Shown piece after piece: positions 57,529-64,000 of a DNA stretch of 64,000 nucleotides. Both the position numbers and the translations under genes were made by a program. Below the pieces are notes generated by a model that saw only the letters and a program-made list of their open reading frames with translations, was not told where the DNA came from and searched no databases. The stretch lies in NCBI RefSeq assembly GCF_016889425.1, contig NZ_CP069513.1, positions 124,001-188,000 of the forward strand, in the 5' to 3' direction. The stretch comes from Corynebacterium amycolatum (GTDB lineage: Bacteria > Actinomycetota > Actinomycetes > Mycobacteriales > Mycobacteriaceae). How positions within the stretch are numbered: position 1 is the first letter of the stretch; every line of letters begins with the position of its first letter.

Positions 57529-58677
57529 TTACAAACCCTTTGGACGTACCGACAGCTCAACGCGGTGGAAGGACTTCAGGTTGGTAAAGCCGCACTTGGC
57601 CATTGCGCGACGCAGGCCACCGGCGAGATTGCGGTCACCGAACGGCGAGGCGGACGGGCCAAACAGAGCCTCTTCCAGGCTGACCAATTCCTTCTCATCG
57701 TCGACAACCGGCCACACCGCACCTCGCGGGTACTTCGGGTGTGCCGCAACAGACGGCCAGACATAGCCCTGCCCCGGGGCTTCGTTGACGGTTGCCAGCG
57801 CACTGGACAGCGCCACAGCATCCGCACCGCAGGCGATTGCCTTGGCAATATCACCGACGGTATCAATGCCGCCGTCGGCAATGATGTGGACGTAGCGGCC
57901 CTCGGTCTCATCGAGGTAGTCCTTACGAGCAGCTGCAGCATCCGCAATAGCGGTAGCCATTGGCACATCGATGCCGAGCGCATCCGGGGACGTCGTAAAG
58001 CCTGTACCGACGATTACACCAGCGGCGCCTGAGCGCATCAGATGCAGCGCAGTCTGGTAGTCGACAACGCCACCGGCAATAACCGGAACGTCCAGGCTGC
58101 CGATGAAGTCCTTGAGGTTCAGCGGCTCACCCTGAGCAGTGACGTGCTCTGCGGAAATCAGCGTGCCCTGGATAACCAACAAGTCAATGCCAGCTTTAAT
58201 AGCCAGCGGCGCCAACTCACGGACGTGCTGCGGGGAGACACGAACTGCAGTGATCGCACCGGTTGCGCGGATTTCCTTGATGCGCTCAACCAACAGCTCC
58301 GTATCAATCGGAGCAGAGTGCAGTTCCTGCAGCTTGCGGTTCACTGCCTCGGATTCGCGCTTGGTGGCGGCATTCTTTGCCAACTTCACCAGCTCGGCAA
58401 TCTTGTCCTGCGCATCGGCGTGACGGGCCCAGATACCCTCGGCGTTGAGAACCGCCAAGCCGCCCAGGCGAGCAAACTCAGCGACGGATTCCGGGCTGGC
58501 GATGGCATCTGTCGGATGCATCATCATCGGGAGTTCGAAATCGTAGGCGTCAATTCGCCAGGAGGTATCGACGTCCTTGGACGACCGAGTACGACGAGTG
58601 GGAACGAGTGCAATATCGTCCAACTCGTAGGTCCGGCGTGCCTCGCGGCCAATACCGATTTCAACGATGTCGCGCAT
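57529..58677 (-). CDS. guaB3: GuaB3 family IMP dehydrogenase-related protein
   Basis: A 382-residue TIM-barrel protein of the IMPDH/GMP-reductase superfamily, the GuaB3 type found with guaB in actinobacteria. YELDDIALVPTRRTRSSKDVDTSW and DFELPMMMHPTDAIASPE mark the subfamily. PVIAGGVVDYQTALHLMRSGAAGVIVGTG replaces the usual IMPDH phosphate loop, and the CBS domains and the catalytic Cys loop of GuaB are absent, so it may not be a true IMP dehydrogenase. It is 50 bp after guaB and separated from choD by the leader. Confidence 0.9.
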   Translation of the reverse strand: MRDIVEIGIGREARRTYELDDIALVPTRRTRSSKDVDTSWRIDAYDFELPMMMHPTDAIASPESVAEFARLGGLAVLNAEGIWARHADAQDKIAELVKLAKNAATKRESEAVNRKLQELHSAPIDTELLVERIKEIRATGAITAVRVSPQHVRELAPLAIKAGIDLLVIQGTLISAEHVTAQGEPLNLKDFIGSLDVPVIAGGVVDYQTALHLMRSGAAGVIVGTGFTTSPDALGIDVPMATAIADAAAARKDYLDETEGRYVHIIADGGIDTVGDIAKAIACGADAVALSSALATVNEAPGQGYVWPSVAAHPKYPRGAVWPVVDDEKELVSLEEALFGPSASPFGDRNLAGGLRRAMAKCGFTNLKSFHRVELSVRPKGL

Positions 58678-58727
58678 GAGCTTTCCTCACATGCCCTTTC
58701 CGTGGAATTTAACTCGACTAAGCCAGT

Positions 58728-60404
<1,677 letters not shown>

Positions 60405-60496
60405 CTAGCTGAGGGTTATACCAAGGTGAACTAAACCCCAACTAAGTAGATTGCCAATCGTCAGGATTGCCGTACAGAGCTGTTACGGTAGTGATT

Positions 60497-60889
60497 GTGA
60501 ACCATAACTTTTTCTCATCCATGCCGCGGGATCCGTTCGAGGGAGATCCCAATGACCCGGCAAGCTTTCTCGAGCCGGATGAGCCGTTTGCTCCGCTGAC
60601 AGACCAGGAACGTCGAGAGGTTCTTGAAGATCTGGCCGCAGTTCGCCTATTCCGCACCGCTTTGAGCCCAGAGGGATTACTGGGTGTCTGCATGTTGTGT
60701 GAGGACTGCGGTGACGAGCACTTTTACAACTGGGAAGTTTTGGAAAACCACTACCTGATGCTCCTGTCTGGACAGGCGTCCCCGGTTCACGAGCCACAAT
60801 TCGATCCAGACCCCTCCCGTTACGCTCCATGGGACTACTGCGCAGGCTTTGTCGACGGTCTGCGTTCTCGCCGACCTGGCCGTTTCTAA
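60497..60889 (+). CDS. DUF5319 protein
   Basis: A 130-residue acidic protein of the actinobacterial DUF5319 family (position as Rv3412 in mycobacteria). The conserved stretch is PRDPFEGDPNDPASFLEPDEP, followed by LTDQERREVLEDLAAVRLFRTALSPEGLLGVCMLCEDCGDEHFYNWEVLENHYLMLLSG. Three Cys in CMLCEDCGDEHF could bind a metal. The GTG at 60497 gives VNHNFFSS before the core; GTG 60491 and ATG 60521 are alternatives. It is divergent from guaB and 137 bp before whiB3. No function is known. Confidence 0.83.
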   Translation: MNHNFFSSMPRDPFEGDPNDPASFLEPDEPFAPLTDQERREVLEDLAAVRLFRTALSPEGLLGVCMLCEDCGDEHFYNWEVLENHYLMLLSGQASPVHEPQFDPDPSRYAPWDYCAGFVDGLRSRRPGRF

Positions 60890-61026
60890 AAATTTGGTAA
60901 GAGTTTCACGGAATTGTTTGCGTAGTATCCCGGCTGGCCTCCTTAGGTTTACCAACCGTTCATTGTTGGCCTCCACACTTGAGCTCACTGCTTCAAGAAA
61001 GCTCAATGAAGGAGACATCAATTCCG

Positions 61027-61350
61027 ATGACGTACATCGACCACTTGCCCGGGCCCAATGCGGATTTGTGGGATTGGCAGCTGCACGGCTCTTGCCGCGG
61101 GCAGGACTCCGCGACCTTCTTCCACCCGGAAGGCGAGCGCGGACGCGCACGCAGCCTACGCGAAGCCCGTGCGAAGGCTATCTGCCGTTCTTGCCCCGTT
61201 CTTATGCAGTGCCGTAGTCACGCACTCAAGGTTGGTGAGCCATACGGCGTCTGGGGTGGTCTCAGCGAATCTGAACGAAATGAAATCCTTCGAGCTAAGC
61301 CGGCCTCACGTGAACGCGAACTTGAACGCGTTCTAGTCGCTGCCATGTAG
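61027..61350 (+). CDS. WhiB3-type [4Fe-4S] transcriptional regulator
   Basis: A 107-residue Wbl protein that binds sigma-A and DNA, responding to redox state through an iron-sulfur cluster. The four cluster Cys are visible: GSCRG, then AICRSCPVLMQC, and the turn EPYGVWGG precedes a basic C-terminal region (RAKPASRERELERVL). LPGPNADLWDWQLHGSCRGQDSATFFHPEGERGRA closely resembles mycobacterial WhiB3, which also lies beside groEL1-groES. ATG 61027 has AAGGAGA 12 bases away; ATG 61006 is an upstream alternative. A shared terminator follows. Confidence 0.92.
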   Translation: MTYIDHLPGPNADLWDWQLHGSCRGQDSATFFHPEGERGRARSLREARAKAICRSCPVLMQCRSHALKVGEPYGVWGGLSESERNEILRAKPASRERELERVLVAAM

Positions 61351-61400
61351 TCCCTCCCCTTCTCTCGGACTCCAGCCAGTTCCAGTTCACATAAAACCAA

Positions 61401-61440
61401 AATGCTCCCCACCCTCAGATTGAAAGGCGGGGAGCATTTC
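61401..61440. terminator. Bidirectional terminator between whiB3-type gene and groEL
   Basis: AAATGCTCCCC (61401-61411) and GGGGAGCATTT (61430-61440) form a perfect 11-bp stem with an 18-nt loop, with AAAACCA before and TTTCAC after. Confidence 0.85.
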
Positions 61441-61475
61441 ACGTACTAGCAGCTAGCACACTAGCTCATTAGCAA

Positions 61476-63399
<1,924 letters not shown>

Positions 63400-63503
63400 G
63401 ATGAATTCCTCCATACATGCGGTGATGTGATGTTCTTGTGCCGGTTGGTCTGCCGTGCACAGCCGTCGTCGCGGGTGAACAACTGTGTGTCAAACAACCT
63501 TCG

Positions 63504-63530
63504 TTAGCACTCTACCTCTGCAAGTGCTAA
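63504..63530. promoter_or_regulatory. CIRCE element 1 (HrcA operator) of groES-groEL
   Basis: TTAGCACTC-N9-AAGTGCTAA matches the CIRCE consensus TTAGCACTC-N9-GAGTGCTAA at 17 of 18 positions. HrcA represses chaperonin genes by binding it. Confidence 0.92.
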
Positions 63531-63553
63531 CACTCAACAACAGTGAGCGCTAA
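63527..63553. promoter_or_regulatory. CIRCE element 2, overlapping the first by 4 bp
   Basis: CTAACACTC-N9-GAGCGCTAA matches CIRCE at 15 of 18 positions and shares CTAA with element 1, giving two back-to-back HrcA sites with a centre-to-centre distance of 23 bp. Confidence 0.65.
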
Positions 63554-63555
63554 TG

Positions 63556-63862
63556 CTAATTGGTCAGCTTGTCGGGGTTGCAAGCCATACGACCGAACAC
63601 AGTAACCGTCATCCCGTGTTCCTTGATGTACTCATCGCTAAAGCAGGGGCCACCAGAACCGGTCGTGTAACGACTGTCTGGCTCCCTCCTTTGCCAGGCA
63701 CCTTCGTCCCATTGGTAAACCGCCAGTCCCCCCACTGTTTGTGCGTCCACCTATCGCCCACCATCCGTCACAGGCGACAATCGTAAAGTTTTCCTCCGTG
63801 GTTGGGAACTCCGGCGCCTCACAGTCTCCGCTAAACGGAGCCGAGTGGTAATCAGTCTCATT
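63556..63862 (-). pseudogene. Decayed gene for a small secreted corynebacterial protein
   Basis: Between tsaD and groES two protein-like stretches lie in different frames. From about 63862 one frame reads NETDYHSAPFSGDCEAPEF, then PTTEENFTIVACDGWWAIGG, up to a run of six G's (63728-63733). The next frame continues LAVYQWDEGAWQRREPDSRY, then TTGSGGPCFSDEYIKEHGM, to the TAG at 63556. Removing one G joins them. The VACDG, VYxWDxxxW and GPCFxxxYxxEHG pattern is like small secreted proteins of corynebacteria. No start codon or signal peptide is left. The downstream part alone could be read from GTG 63750 (64 residues). Confidence 0.5.
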
Positions 63863-64000
63863 GCATTACAGGTTCTTCCACTGGCATCGATGGGTCGGTC
63901 GGACAGGCGTAACCAGAGGGATTGACCCCTGCGGCAATTAGGTAGGCGGCAGCTGCGCCAATCATGACACCGTTGTCGGTACACAGCTTAATCGGCGGCA
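63858..64000 (-). CDS. tsaD: tRNA N6-threonylcarbamoyladenosine synthase TsaD, C-terminal end
   Basis: Only the last 46 codons and stop are in the window: PPIKLCTDNGVMIGAAAAYLIAAG, the C-terminal metal and substrate region of TsaD (CTDNGxMIA is the family hallmark, Asp being an iron ligand), followed by a variable tail ending PVMQ. TsaD transfers the threonylcarbamoyl group to A37 of tRNAs. It precedes groES-groEL on the same strand, as in mycobacteria. A small hairpin CTCCG-ctaaa-CGGAG (63826-63840) lies 18 bp after its stop and may be a weak terminator. Confidence 0.9.
   Translation of the reverse strand, partial: PPIKLCTDNGVMIGAAAAYLIAAGVNPSGYACPTDPSMPVEEPVMQ

Noticed and set aside
60910..60948. 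GGAAT...GTT as a SigH promoter for the whiB3-type gene
   Set aside because: The spacing of about 31 bp is far outside the usual range for such promoters.

Overview
The window is a chromosomal segment of a Corynebacterium species. The evidence is a monomeric NADP isocitrate dehydrogenase very close to the C. glutamicum enzyme, metY-metX with McbR-type operators, a WhiB3-type regulator beside groES-groEL with CIRCE sites, guaB-guaB3-choD-guaA, an LpdA-type quinone reductase next to an M20 amidohydrolase and upp, and actinobacterial families (DUF6350, DUF3017, DUF5319, DUF6541). The species cannot be named from sequence alone. Coding density is high. There is no CRISPR array, transposase, prophage, rRNA or recognisable tRNA. 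The content is core-genome, and the novelty lies in regulatory DNA, decayed genes and poorly described conserved proteins.

Layout. 1-7.3 kb: purN (3' part cut by the window edge), a DUF6350 membrane protein with an acidic tail, a secreted M23 peptidase, a DUF4442 hotdog protein, pcrA helicase and a chorismate mutase. 7.3-13.6 kb: gabD, pgi, a collapsed yccF remnant, then cysQ-thyA-dfrA (one-carbon and nucleotide metabolism) and a glutaredoxin-like protein. 13.7-18 kb: lpdA, an M20 amidohydrolase, a Ser/Thr-rich anchored protein and upp. 18.2-24.7 kb: a helical small protein overlapping an NlpC/P60 protein without signal peptide, a duplicated-domain protein, add, a D,D-carboxypeptidase and a BrkB-type membrane protein. 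24.8-33 kb: trpS, a small membrane protein, a DUF6541 envelope protein, xth, an MFS exporter and a J-domain-like membrane protein.

33-48.5 kb: icd, then metY and metX, a minus-strand run dnaE2, S9 peptidase, trmL, folD, DUF3017, and the methionine importer metQ-metN-metI. McbR-like sites precede metY, metX and metQ, so sulfur assimilation and methionine uptake look co-regulated. 48.6-54 kb: a sucrase/ferredoxin-like protein, an AMIN-like lipoprotein, imuB-imuA' (partners of dnaE2 in the SOS mutasome, with candidate LexA boxes at both loci), an MhuD-type heme-degrading monooxygenase and a membrane protein.

54-64 kb: the guanine nucleotide cluster guaB, guaB3, choD, guaA on the minus strand. 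The choD leader carries a 12-bp perfect inverted repeat that pairs with its own ribosome binding site. Then DUF5319, a WhiB3-type regulator (the sigD-rsdA pair usual here is absent), groEL-groES under two overlapping CIRCE elements, the decayed remains of a secreted-protein gene, and the 3' end of tsaD.
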